The notes under the pieces were generated by a model. That model was not told the origin of the DNA. It did no database searches and saw nothing but the letters and a program-made list of their open reading frames with translations. The position numbers and the translations under genes are program-made. Positions 1 through 9,378 of a stretch of 26,883 nt of DNA are shown piece after piece; position 1 is the first letter of the stretch, and the number at the start of each line of letters is the position of its first letter. The stretch is from a virus: IMG/VR virus record IMGVR_UViG_3300035698_007632, positions 1-26,883 of that record. One strand, 5' to 3'.

Positions 1-2657
1 ATTCGGGGCACCGACCCAGCAGTTTCAAAGTCAGTCCATTCGAAGTCTTCGCCTGCAGCGCCCCTCTCGTTGAGTCTGTATCCCAGTATCTCGTATCTCC
101 AACTGCTACTCTTACTAACGTATGCGAATGGTCTCATAGACGCTATATCAGAGTCTGCCGGGAAACCGTACCAATCGATGATGTCTGCATCTGGTCGCTC
201 ATCTAGCTCAATCGATTCAATATCGACAACAGCTTCGAGCGGTCCGTCACTCATTGTAATAGTTGTTCCGTGCCAAGTAGTTCCGCGATCGTGTGTCCAC
301 AACAAGTAGGACACCGATTCAGTCACGCCACCCAACGACGATGCACCAACTAGTATGAAGTCCTCTTCGTGAATCGACAAGTGGTAGTCGCGAATGATCA
401 CATTCAGATCTGTGTAAGCTACTCCACCAGGTGATCCTAGAATCACTTCCCACACAACTTCACGCACGTCGCATATCTCTGACCACGCAGGTGTAGTTGC
501 TCGATAAGCGTCGCAGCCATAGATCTTCCAATGTGTTGCGGCTAGACATTTGTTGTAGTCCGACCACGGATCTAGTTTAAGTGGATCGCGTGGTATATCT
601 CCTTGATCACCTGAAGCTACTGCCCAACCACCATCATCGATAGCAGTCCATGTTGGTGTAGTTTCGAATAGCAAATCGGACTTAGCTACCCGCAACTTAT
701 CATCGGCTACGAACGACGCTAGTACATGCTGTCCATCCGAGATTCCCGTCTCTGGCGGCTGTGGCGGGGGCGGGGCCACAGGGGGAGGGGAGGGTGGTGT
801 GGGAACGGGTGGGTCAGGCTCGTCGGGAGGGTAGTCACCGTCCACGCCAGGCTCGCCTCTAGTCAGCGTATGTAGCTCGGCAGATACTACAACAGTGCCT
901 GCTTCATGATCGTACTCATCGGTTATAGAAATCGCACGCGCTAGTTTTGCTGCCCACGCTAGTTCGCGTATGTTCGACGCTTTTGGAATACTGATACTAA
1001 ACGTCTCCACCGGCGTTAGATCAAACACGAACCAGTCGCCTGGAAACGTCCACGTGAAGTCCTCAATAGAGTTGTTCTCTTTTGCGAATACACGACCGGC
1101 TAAACGATTAGCGAAGTTCTGCCTAGAGCCAGCTGTGGAGTCCAAGATGTGTCGATAGCTTTGCATCGCCTGTCCCGTGTAGTCGGGGGCGTCTCCTGGA
1201 GCGTATGCTATAAGCGGATGTACGTTTGCGCCGTCAAACGCTACGCCTTGAAAGTCAACCCAACTAGTCTGGTTGTAGTGACGCTGGGGTATCTCAAAAT
1301 CGCCCACGCGATCGGCAGACGTAATGGCTGCGATAGTGGGAAAGTCAGCTAAGTAATCATGACCGTCTTCGTCGTCGTCTGGTACAAACTCGGGGTCGTA
1401 GTCAACCCAAACACATCCGTGCCTGCCGGCAGCTGGAATCATGAACGCGTCTTCGCCCAGCTTGGTAATCTCATCCCACATAGAGCCGCGCATAAAGTCC
1501 AGGAACTTTAATCGATAGGGACCCCACTGATCTTTCCACGACGTGATGTTTGGTAGTACAAAGTCGACGGCACTAAATAACGTTGAGTGCCACTGGATGT
1601 AGTGGTACATGCCTGTGTGTGTTGATAGATTGAGTATCTGATGCCAGTCGGTGGGGTCTGCTTGTATGCTATCGTCTAGAGCTACTGAGAACTGCTCCTG
1701 CTGGCCCAACACGCCAGACGGACCCACCACGCTAAACGAAACAGTGGATGCGCCAGTTTTCCAGTCAATGGTATTCTCTTCAATCCAGCCAACACCGCGA
1801 ATGTTGTTTCTGCCAGTGTACGGGGAGCCGAACGCTTTTAGCGTATCCCCGTAGTATGCATTTGAGAACAGAACTACTAACCCGCCGCCCGGGAAGTCAT
1901 CTTGGTTGGCATCCTCGAATACCTTGATGTCCCACGACCATCCACCATTACTCTCAGAGCCCTGTGCAGACTCAACGATGAAATCCGTCCACGGCATGTT
2001 GTTCTCGTCGAAGATGAATACTTGACGGTAACCCGTCTGGCTCTTCCCGTTGGCGGCTTGTACCGTCAGGCTGACCAAGTACACGCCCGCAGTGCTCCAG
2101 TCTATATATCCAGGAGTGGCTGCAACGGAGCTAGGTGTATCAGCATCCTCAAAGAGCCATGTATATGTAGAGATAGCGGTGTCGTCTATCATGTAGCTCT
2201 TAGAGCCGTCGAAGTACACACTAGCTACCCCGCCGGAGATAAACGCGCACGCAGGCGGACCCATGATAGGTACAGGCGAGAAGTACTTGTTATCGTCTGT
2301 GTATGCTACGTCGTAGTCTTTGTACCACGTTACTGTATCTGCTACGGCGTCGTGAACCGCTCGAGGATATACAGGCCAGATACGAAAGTCCTTCTCAATG
2401 AGAAGTTGATCGGCGGCTTCAAATGCAATACTATTCTCGGCAATCACTACAGTGTACGTACCAGCTAGGGACCAATCACGGAAACGTACTCTGCTGCGAA
2501 GCGTACCACCTGCCGACTTGACAGCTACGGTCATGCCCTCAAGTATATCGCTAACGTCGCCAGACGCCAGTGTACACGTGAACGAACGCTGACCGTTAGT
2601 AGGAGCAGCGTCCTGGATAGTAAACGTTGCAACTACAGCAGGATTTAATACCGCCAT
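1..2657 (-). CDS. Large tail-tip protein with PKD domain and Asp-box, 3' end outside window
   Basis: An open frame of 885 codons begins with ATG at 2657 and has no stop before the left edge, so the C-terminus is missing. Residues about 1-125 are not recognised. Residues about 130-217 look like a PKD (Ig-like beta-sandwich) domain: an Ala/Gly-Ser start, FDGSKS, a YTWLFEDAD-type strand and a final GVYLVSLTVQ strand. A proline-rich linker lies at about 606-636 (DNA 750-840). After it comes a beta-rich region with an Asp-box (THDRGTTW, residues 788-795, DNA 273-296), the signature of sialidase/BNR beta-propellers. Its place after the tape measure and a small tail protein suggests a baseplate or receptor-contact component. 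The start has no clear Shine-Dalgarno sequence, unlike its neighbours. The domain calls are moderately sure; enzymatic activity is not shown. Confidence 0.8.
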   Translation of the reverse strand, partial: MAVLNPAVVATFTIQDAAPTNGQRSFTCTLASGDVSDILEGMTVAVKSAGGTLRSRVRFRDWSLAGTYTVVIAENSIAFEAADQLLIEKDFRIWPVYPRAVHDAVADTVTWYKDYDVAYTDDNKYFSPVPIMGPPACAFISGGVASVYFDGSKSYMIDDTAISTYTWLFEDADTPSSVAATPGYIDWSTAGVYLVSLTVQAANGKSQTGYRQVFIFDENNMPWTDFIVESAQGSESNGGWSWDIKVFEDANQDDFPGGGLVVLFSNAYYGDTLKAFGSPYTGRNNIRGVGWIEENTIDWKTGASTVSFSVVGPSGVLGQQEQFSVALDDSIQADPTDWHQILNLSTHTGMYHYIQWHSTLFSAVDFVLPNITSWKDQWGPYRLKFLDFMRGSMWDEITKLGEDAFMIPAAGRHGCVWVDYDPEFVPDDDEDGHDYLADFPTIAAITSADRVGDFEIPQRHYNQTSWVDFQGVAFDGANVHPLIAYAPGDAPDYTGQAMQSYRHILDSTAGSRQNFANRLAGRVFAKENNSIEDFTWTFPGDWFVFDLTPVETFSISIPKASNIRELAWAAKLARAISITDEYDHEAGTVVVSAELHTLTRGEPGVDGDYPPDEPDPPVPTPPSPPPVAPPPPQPPETGISDGQHVLASFVADDKLRVAKSDLLFETTPTWTAIDDGGWAVASGDQGDIPRDPLKLDPWSDYNKCLAATHWKIYGCDAYRATTPAWSEICDVREVVWEVILGSPGGVAYTDLNVIIRDYHLSIHEEDFILVGASSLGGVTESVSYLLWTHDRGTTWHGTTITMSDGPLEAVVDIESIELDERPDADIIDWYGFPADSDIASMRPFAYVSKSSSWRYEILGYRLNERGAAGEDFEWTDFETAGSVPR
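750..840 (-). repeat. Proline-rich linker coding tract; G-rich opposite strand
   Basis: Low-complexity stretch encoding mostly proline with Val, Glu, Asp and Thr, separating the N-terminal part of the tail-tip protein from its Asp-box region. The plus strand carries successive runs of three to five G within about 60 bases, a potential G-quadruplex. It contains one of three copies of the 14-mer CACAGGGGGAGGGG (777-790). Confidence 0.6.
777..790. repeat. 14-mer CACAGGGGGAGGGG, copy 1 of 3
   Basis: Also found at 10617-10630 (in the hairpin before the chaperone gene) and 24251-24264 (inside the HNH gene), always in the same orientation. Confidence 0.8.
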
Positions 2658-2703
2658 ATATAGTTTTATTTTGTGGGGGTGCGTGCGCAGTAGCACAAGC
2701 TCC

Positions 2704-2720
2704 CCGGCGCTCAATGCCGG
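2704..2720 (-). other. Small GC hairpin between two tail genes
   Basis: CCGGC and GCCGG arms (2704-2708 and 2716-2720) flank a 7-nt loop, 15 nt after the stop of the small tail protein. No U-run follows on the minus strand, so it is not a convincing intrinsic terminator. It may stabilise the upstream mRNA end. Confidence 0.35.
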
Positions 2721-2734
2721 CATGTTAAACTCCG

Positions 2735-3121
2735 TTAAGGTGTAAACGCCTCTAGCTGTGTGAAGCGTATCGTAACGTCTTTAGCTCCAAGAGGAGCCAT
2801 CGTCATATCTTCAGGCACTTTCGGTCGATGCATCTTGCCGGTTCGGTATACCCACGCGCGTGTATCGCTGCGCGTACGAATGTAGCCGGTAACAGACTGA
2901 GCCGTACCGAAGTACGTCATTAGTGTTTGTAGCTGCGCTTCAGTCATGTAGTCAATCACCCAGGTTGTTTTGGCATGCCCGTCTCCAAGCTCTTGACCAT
3001 CACCCGTCGTATAAAACAGACTAAACGGCTGATACTCGCTTCGAGGTGGCGACATCAACGTCTCTACGTTTACTATCGTGCCTGATGTTAGGCCGAGCAT
3101 GTAGCTATATACGTCTGCCAT
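2735..3121 (-). CDS. Small minor tail protein (distal-tail/gpM-like position)
   Basis: A 128-residue protein starting at ATG 3121, two bases after the tape measure stop, with GGAGG 10 nt upstream inside the tape measure gene. It is rich in beta-strand patterns (for example TTWVIDYM, GYIRTRSD, DVTIRFTQLEAF) and has no signal peptide or membrane segment. Proteins of this size directly after the tape measure are usually minor tail proteins linking the tube end to the tip complex. That role is inferred from position and size, not from a motif I recognise. The tail-tip gene follows after a 77-nt gap. Confidence 0.6.
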   Translation of the reverse strand: MADVYSYMLGLTSGTIVNVETLMSPPRSEYQPFSLFYTTGDGQELGDGHAKTTWVIDYMTEAQLQTLMTYFGTAQSVTGYIRTRSDTRAWVYRTGKMHRPKVPEDMTMAPLGAKDVTIRFTQLEAFTP

Positions 3122-3123
3122 GT

Positions 3124-6100
3124 CTACCCAACCTCCACAAATACTTCTTCAACCGCTTGGAACGCACTCTCGCGCGCTTGGTCTTTGAACCAGTCCTTAT
3201 CAGCGTTTGTGAACGACCCCTGGAAGCGCCAATCAGTTTGCTGTATCACTATGGATTTCCCCTGCCCCTGTGCTGCGTTGCGGCTGTTAGCTACGGACAT
3301 TGATTGCATTTGAGATAGGCCCTGAATTGCATCAAGAGTCGGTATCGGAGCATTTAGATTATCAAATATGTTCGCCAAGTCGAGACCGAATAGCTCCATC
3401 AGGTTGAGCAAGCCTTGTGGAAGTGTGTACCAAGCCGAGTCATTTAGCTTCGCCTTGTAATCTGTTAGAAATCTATCAAGGTCTTCTAGGCGCGTATAGT
3501 ATTCTGCCCGCAACTCCTCAGACGTTTGTTTAGCGGCGTCCATAATCTCGTTGATCTGCTCACGGGTAGCTTCTTCTAGCGCGGTGAGTTCATCTCTGTT
3601 TGCAGACTCCAAATCTTTTAGATCGTCATCGCGCGACTCTGACCGTTCTCTAAGCCACTCACTCCATCTCTCTTTTTCATCTGCTCGTTGCTCCGCGTAG
3701 TCTTTAGCGCGTTCAGCTGCAGCTTTCTCCATTGCCTCTTTAGCATCCGCCAGAGCTTTCTCGTAATCCTTACGTGCGTCTTCTCTAGCTTTTGCGCGAT
3801 CCTCAATGGCTTGTTGTCGTTGCTTCTCAGCGCCTTCGGCTTGCCTCCGCTGCCACTCTTCTTCATCCTCTCCAGCACGTCGAACGTTCTTTCGGTGATC
3901 ACGCATCTCGTTGAGAATACCACGAGCGTCACGATTGAGAATTAGATCATCCATTCGCGTGAGGTGATCCTCGCGCATTCGCTGTAGCTTCTTGTAGTAA
4001 TCCTCAGCATGTTCAATTAGCTTATCGCGATTATCTTCTTCCCGATCGGCTACTGTCTCGTTGTAGTCAGCATCGATGTCTACTAGCCGCTCTTGATAAC
4101 TCTCTGCGAGATCTGCAATACGCTCTTGATAGTCCTCAGCAGCATCAACACCAGCTTCGTAGTAGTCTTCATCTATATCGAGCAAGCGCTCCCGATGGTC
4201 TTTTAAGCCGTTAACAACAGCATCACGGAAAGTCTCTAGTATATTTAGTCGTCGCTCTTCGTAACGCTCAATAAGATCTTCACGATCTTCGTAGTAGGCA
4301 TCTAGGACGTCTAGCGATTGCTGCTCCGCGTCAGTGAACTCCGGCATCGACACGAATGGAGCAAATAGTCCCGACTCGCTACCCTGCATCATTTGCTTTT
4401 CTTTACCAGTCATTTTAATCAAGTGTGCTGTATTGGATGCGTACAGTGAAGCAGCGTCAGCAGCGGATCTAACATTTCTATCAAACGACGATATTCCGTA
4501 CATTACATCTTTTACGCCTTCGTGCCACTCACGCGTTACATGAGCGCCAGTAACACTACTTTCAACTAGCTTCGCAAAGGCATATTCTAATCCGCCGATC
4601 GCAATCGCAGCAGCGTCCCCCACTACGTTCCACCAGTGCTTCTCTGCTGGGCCCTCCGGACTGTCTACGTATGGGTTAGAGGTACCCAGCTGCGCAAGAA
4701 AATCTTGGTACCACTCCGACCTGCCTACTGCGTTCGCAAACGAGGCACCTAAGTTAGCTGCAGTAACTGCTACGAAAGCTACTCCCATGACTTGGCCAAC
4801 TTTAGAGGCGGCGCCACCCCCAAAAAAGCTAGTCGAACTACCAGTCCCACTAACGCCCTGCTTTTTAACATCCGTGACAGCTTGCTGACCAGCTAGTCTA
4901 TTTACAATGGCACCGAACTCAGTAACTGCTATAGTAAACTTAGTCGCAGCAGCACGCATTACCAGTAAGTTGCTAGTAATACCAACCCACTGACCCACTA
5001 GCTCTACACCCTTGCCTATAAAAGCTAAAGCACCTGCGATACCACCAATGAGCTGGGGAATAGCCGGTATCTTCGATACAAAGCGTGCAAACTCTTGAGA
5101 CGCATCAGCAATCCCTTCAACTGGATCGGCTATGACGGTTGCCCACGCTTCGCCTACGGACCTTCTGGCGTTCTCCCACGAATTCTCTACACGATCTAGT
5201 TGTGTCGTAACGTTGTCAACGTAGTTCTCAGTTTGCTCTCCTAGCAAATCTGTTGCAGATTGCATTGAGAACGGCATACCTGTAACAGCTTCAATATACT
5301 TCTTAAACCTCTTAGTTTCTGCATCGCTAGCGCCTACCTGTACCTTAGTCCAGGCTTGAATAACGTTGACGCCGTACTTACGTGCTTTTGTTTGTTCGTT
5401 AATTAATTGAGTCAGCGCTGCCGCTTCATTTGCTGTAGCAATAGTCGATATGAACTCAGCTTTTTGCTGCGTGTTGTAGTTCTCCGTAGCTGCAGATAGC
5501 ATGTCAATGTACTGAGCTAACCCCACAAACTCTCCCCCCGGAAATACTATTTCTTCCCAAGCGGTAGAGACCTCATTAGTTATACCCAAAGCAACGTTCA
5601 TCGCTTTATCGTAATCATTACCATGGTCGGTTAGCCGAATGAACATTTGTCTAACTGCGCGACCAGCCATCGTACCACGAACGTTGGCGTTAGATAATAA
5701 ACCGAACGCGCTAGCGATGTCCTCAATCTGCACACCGTAACTAGCTGCCATTGGACCAACCATCTTAAATGCTTCACCAACGTCTTTAAGATCGGCAAAC
5801 GTCTTAGCTGATACATAGTTAAAAATTTCGATGACTCGTGAAGTATCAGCAAGTGATAGCCCGAATTCCCACACAGCACCACCAACGTATTCCATGGTGT
5901 CGCCCAAGTCAGTATTGTTAATCTTGGCCAGTATTTGTAGATCGGCAGTTTGCTGTAGTACGTTCTGCAGATCTTCTTGAGTTTTTACAACTGCGCCCAC
6001 GCCAGCAGCCCACTTGCGAAGACCTTCAGCTATCTCAGGAGCTGTAAAGAGACCTAAGCTAGCTGCACTATCTTCAATCGACTTACCTAGCATCCCCCAC

Positions 6101-9100
6101 TGATCTCGCGGCGTCTCCATAGCAGATGCTGCGCGTACAACGACCTCGTTGAACTTAAGAAACTCCTTAGATGCATCGGTAAGCACATTTAGAACGCTCT
6201 GACCCCATTCAGATATGTCGCGTCCAGTTTCTTTAAGGGCGTAGCTAGCTCTACGTAGTCCGAAGAACTGCATCGTGGCATCGTTCAATGAACCCGATAC
6301 CATATCGATGAACGTAGACATATCCATAGTAGCTTTTTTCGTATCGTTCTGCACCATGGCTATTGCTGTACGAGCCGCCTGAGCAACGTACTGATACTTA
6401 GCAACGTCCGCGTCGGATGGGAATTTGAAGTCGGCTGGCAACGTCCCAGGCTTGATGGAAAAAGCCCCTCCACCTCCACCAGGTGAAGCAACTCCCATTC
6501 CCTCGCCTGAATAGCTGCCAAGTCTTAAACCACCAAGTAGTCCCGTTAGACCGGTCTTCTGCTGTCCTAACATCTGCATTCCTGTTAAGACGCGTATGCG
6601 ATTTTCAGCCGCTGCTATACTTTCATCTATTACACCAGATACTGCACGACTAGTTTCGGACTTCTTATTCTCCAGTGCTAGTTGCTTACGGCCCGCATCA
6701 TTCAACCGACCAACAGAATCTGTTAGCGCATCTTGTAGTACTTTCTTTTTCTCTTCTACAGAAATACCTGCAGCTTCTGCAGCAGTCGCCAGCGCAGTCG
6801 CTTTAGCTCCAATCGCAGTGACGTGCGCGTACTCCATTGCCTTTTTGCCGCGTGCATCTTCAGCTTTCTCGAATATCTTATTGTATTCATAACGCTCAAC
6901 TAGCGCATGTCGAAGTGGTGCGGATGCTTCTGAAACATCGGCGATAACTGCTACCAAGTCGCGTAGCGAGTCTGCGTACACCTTTTCAGCCGCCGCACGC
7001 TCCTTAGTATTTGTAGAAAGCTCGCGAGTCTCAGCAGATTCCTTACCTGCCGTATTGGCTATACCAATTGCTTTAATGATCTCACGAGCCCACTCATTCG
7101 TTTTTGGTGTTGGATAACCCTCCATAGGTTCAAGCTGACCAGCTATTAACCCATGTCTTATACCCGTACCACCAATACCTGATCCAAAACCTTTCGCCAG
7201 TACTTCAAAGAATACTTCAAGCTCTTGTGCAGCAAGTGTAGCAGCCTGCTTCAAAGTATCAAATATCTGCGTCCCACCCTCTTTTACAGGTAGCCGCTCG
7301 AACTGGAAGAGTACGTCGTCAATTATTTTGGGGACGCTTTGTCCTGCATCTTCTAGCAACTTTAACGATGCTGCGGCTTTCACTTCAAGATCAACTTTTT
7401 TCTTTGCGCGGTCTAAAGCTTCAAGCTCTGCACTATCAACCTTTTCAATTATGCCGCCGTAGTGATTCGCGACTTCAACAGCATTCCGCAACGCCTTGGC
7501 GAAATCACGTATAGCATCTTCAGCAGCTTTGTTGGCCCCTCTCTCTTGATAAGGTCCAGCTCCTCGCTGCTCTGTGTAGTACGCAGTCTGTACAGCATCT
7601 GCAGCTGCTTTCATAGCTAGTTGAATTGCAGTTGTGTTAATTCTAGAAACTGCTTCGCCCGCTTGTTCTAGCTCAGGCGCATGAATTCCTGCAGTTATAT
7701 CAACACCTGTAAACTTACTGCCGGCTATCTCAGCTATCTGGTTAATAAGCGTCGCCAGATCTACGTTAGCTCTTTCAGCTGCTTTTGTAATGTTGTCAAA
7801 TAGATCCGTACTCGATGTAGCTTCTTCAATTTGGCTGAAAGCTTTGAAGAACTCCGTAACCATATTAGAGATGGAAGAGTGGGCAAACATCTCATCGTAA
7901 GCCCCTTGTGCATCCGCTACTAATTTAGCGAACACATTATCCCCACCCGTAGCTTCTGCGATCTTATCAACCTCAGTAACTGTAGCAGTCCCAAGCTGTT
8001 TGAAGCTAGCTGCAGCTTCTGCAATCAAGTCGCGTTCAACACCAGATAGCGCAGCAAAATGCCGTCGTACAGACTCAGACACACTAGCAACGATATCTTC
8101 ATGCTTAACGAGCTCAGTGTTCATCTCGGTTAGAGCTGAACGTGCAATCCCCAAAGCCCCTTCATTTTCTGCAGAGAGTCCAACACTTTTCAATATGGAC
8201 TCGGGAGTTAAGCTTTTTTCAGGTTTTCGTGTAGAGTACGGACCGCTGCCAAAGTCTGTATCGCCACCCTCTGCTTTTATTGACGCTATAGCCTTGTCCG
8301 TATCACCTATTATACGGATTTGTTCTTTTACAGAATCTATTACTACCTGCTCAGCGCGACCCAAAAATTCAGTTACCGCTGTAGCTTCTGGAATGAGCTC
8401 TGTAGGAGGTCCCTCTTGCTCTATCATCGCCTTGTAGTATTTAGCAGCAGCAAGAGCCCAAGATTCAGTAACAGCGGTCGACAGTGACGATGTACGTTCT
8501 ACTAAGAACTCACCTACTATAGGAGCTAACGACGCTGCTGCATCGGCCATTACTGCATCATACGCACCAGCTGATCCCGATAGCGCGCGAGCAATAAAAT
8601 CTTGTACACCATGACCAAAGACCTCATGCAAATACGCTTCGAGTACAGTAGATGATGCTACGTCAGACTCTCCACTGCCTGTCGAATCTGGGTCCTTGTC
8701 ACGTACTCGATTAAATATATTTGCGCCCGACCCGCCGCCTCGAAACGTTCTGTACGTACCAAGTAATCGTTTTGAGTCGTCCCAGCTTGTATTTGTAGAT
8801 ACTACAGCATCGGTAAATCCATCCAGAATAGCAGATAGTTGCGGCTTAAGACCAATTAAAATTTTCAAACTCTCGACTAGCGCTTCGGTATTCGTCTCAG
8901 CGTGTCGAATGCTCTTGGCAAATTCTTCTCCAGAAGTGAACTCGCCAAGTGCGGTTACGTCTAGCGTCTTCTTAAGGTTGTTACGTATATTATCTAGATG
9001 TGCCGTGATTCTTTCATCAAGCTTAGGAATAATTGAGTGGCCAACTAATTCATCATAAGCTTTACGAGCGCTGTCAACAAGAGGAGCAAATACGTCTGCT

Positions 9101-9378
9101 TGGCTTACTTCAAGCTGTTTCATAGTACTAGAAGTAACCGTGGTGAGCTGCGTCATCAGCTGATTCACGGTTGTCAGTTTGGAGATATAGTCTGACCACC
9201 TCCGTGATCCAGAGGTGACCAGATCATTCATAGTTGTAATCTCACGACTAGAAGCACCTTCAGCTTTCGCCACAGCACTCAGAGCAGCCGTTACTGCTTT
9301 CTGAATACGTACAGCTTCTCTAGACGCTTGATCATCAACCTTTACTACCCAGCGATAATCAGCCGATGAGTCCGCCAT
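3124..9378 (-). CDS. Tape measure protein
   Basis: A 2084-residue protein, typical of the tape measure that sets tail length and is threaded through the tail tube. At the usual rule of about 0.15 nm per residue it implies a tail near 310 nm. ATG 9378 is preferred because GAGGAG lies 6 nt upstream; an in-frame TTG at 9384 lies too close to it. The N-terminal third is Ala/Glu-rich helix with repeats of the AYDELVGHSIIP type. Residues about 1040-1260 resemble the TP901-type tape measure core (a run with YVSAKTFADLKDVGEAFKMV). Hydrophobic segments lie near 1440, 1526 and 1583. Residues about 1686-1973 are a highly charged coiled coil with recurring ERYEER, DYYEAG and DYQERIADL heptads. The gene overlaps the preceding gene by 20 bp. 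Confidence 0.95.
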   Translation of the reverse strand: MADSSADYRWVVKVDDQASREAVRIQKAVTAALSAVAKAEGASSREITTMNDLVTSGSRRWSDYISKLTTVNQLMTQLTTVTSSTMKQLEVSQADVFAPLVDSARKAYDELVGHSIIPKLDERITAHLDNIRNNLKKTLDVTALGEFTSGEEFAKSIRHAETNTEALVESLKILIGLKPQLSAILDGFTDAVVSTNTSWDDSKRLLGTYRTFRGGGSGANIFNRVRDKDPDSTGSGESDVASSTVLEAYLHEVFGHGVQDFIARALSGSAGAYDAVMADAAASLAPIVGEFLVERTSSLSTAVTESWALAAAKYYKAMIEQEGPPTELIPEATAVTEFLGRAEQVVIDSVKEQIRIIGDTDKAIASIKAEGGDTDFGSGPYSTRKPEKSLTPESILKSVGLSAENEGALGIARSALTEMNTELVKHEDIVASVSESVRRHFAALSGVERDLIAEAAASFKQLGTATVTEVDKIAEATGGDNVFAKLVADAQGAYDEMFAHSSISNMVTEFFKAFSQIEEATSSTDLFDNITKAAERANVDLATLINQIAEIAGSKFTGVDITAGIHAPELEQAGEAVSRINTTAIQLAMKAAADAVQTAYYTEQRGAGPYQERGANKAAEDAIRDFAKALRNAVEVANHYGGIIEKVDSAELEALDRAKKKVDLEVKAAASLKLLEDAGQSVPKIIDDVLFQFERLPVKEGGTQIFDTLKQAATLAAQELEVFFEVLAKGFGSGIGGTGIRHGLIAGQLEPMEGYPTPKTNEWAREIIKAIGIANTAGKESAETRELSTNTKERAAAEKVYADSLRDLVAVIADVSEASAPLRHALVERYEYNKIFEKAEDARGKKAMEYAHVTAIGAKATALATAAEAAGISVEEKKKVLQDALTDSVGRLNDAGRKQLALENKKSETSRAVSGVIDESIAAAENRIRVLTGMQMLGQQKTGLTGLLGGLRLGSYSGEGMGVASPGGGGGAFSIKPGTLPADFKFPSDADVAKYQYVAQAARTAIAMVQNDTKKATMDMSTFIDMVSGSLNDATMQFFGLRRASYALKETGRDISEWGQSVLNVLTDASKEFLKFNEVVVRAASAMETPRDQWGMLGKSIEDSAASLGLFTAPEIAEGLRKWAAGVGAVVKTQEDLQNVLQQTADLQILAKINNTDLGDTMEYVGGAVWEFGLSLADTSRVIEIFNYVSAKTFADLKDVGEAFKMVGPMAASYGVQIEDIASAFGLLSNANVRGTMAGRAVRQMFIRLTDHGNDYDKAMNVALGITNEVSTAWEEIVFPGGEFVGLAQYIDMLSAATENYNTQQKAEFISTIATANEAAALTQLINEQTKARKYGVNVIQAWTKVQVGASDAETKRFKKYIEAVTGMPFSMQSATDLLGEQTENYVDNVTTQLDRVENSWENARRSVGEAWATVIADPVEGIADASQEFARFVSKIPAIPQLIGGIAGALAFIGKGVELVGQWVGITSNLLVMRAAATKFTIAVTEFGAIVNRLAGQQAVTDVKKQGVSGTGSSTSFFGGGAASKVGQVMGVAFVAVTAANLGASFANAVGRSEWYQDFLAQLGTSNPYVDSPEGPAEKHWWNVVGDAAAIAIGGLEYAFAKLVESSVTGAHVTREWHEGVKDVMYGISSFDRNVRSAADAASLYASNTAHLIKMTGKEKQMMQGSESGLFAPFVSMPEFTDAEQQSLDVLDAYYEDREDLIERYEERRLNILETFRDAVVNGLKDHRERLLDIDEDYYEAGVDAAEDYQERIADLAESYQERLVDIDADYNETVADREEDNRDKLIEHAEDYYKKLQRMREDHLTRMDDLILNRDARGILNEMRDHRKNVRRAGEDEEEWQRRQAEGAEKQRQQAIEDRAKAREDARKDYEKALADAKEAMEKAAAERAKDYAEQRADEKERWSEWLRERSESRDDDLKDLESANRDELTALEEATREQINEIMDAAKQTSEELRAEYYTRLEDLDRFLTDYKAKLNDSAWYTLPQGLLNLMELFGLDLANIFDNLNAPIPTLDAIQGLSQMQSMSVANSRNAAQGQGKSIVIQQTDWRFQGSFTNADKDWFKDQARESAFQAVEEVFVEVG

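Noticed and set aside
1902-2468. Plus-strand open frame of 188 codons opposite the tail-tip gene
   Set aside because: Antisense to a clear PKD domain coding region, without ribosome site or recognisable domain.
2658-2734. Promoter before the tail-tip gene (TTGTGC and AT-rich TATATA)
   Set aside because: The spacing between the hexamers does not suit sigma-70, and the AT-rich part lies directly at the start codon.
3618-3932. Minus-strand open frame of 104 codons in another frame inside the tape measure gene
   Set aside because: It lies under the charged coiled-coil region, whose codon repeats create open alternative frames.
8602-8634. HEVFGHG in the tape measure protein, resembling an HExxxH metalloprotease motif
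   Set aside because: It aligns with the YDELVGHSIIP-type tape measure repeats (Y..E..GH) and is one residue longer than the classical HExxH; no further metal ligand could be placed.
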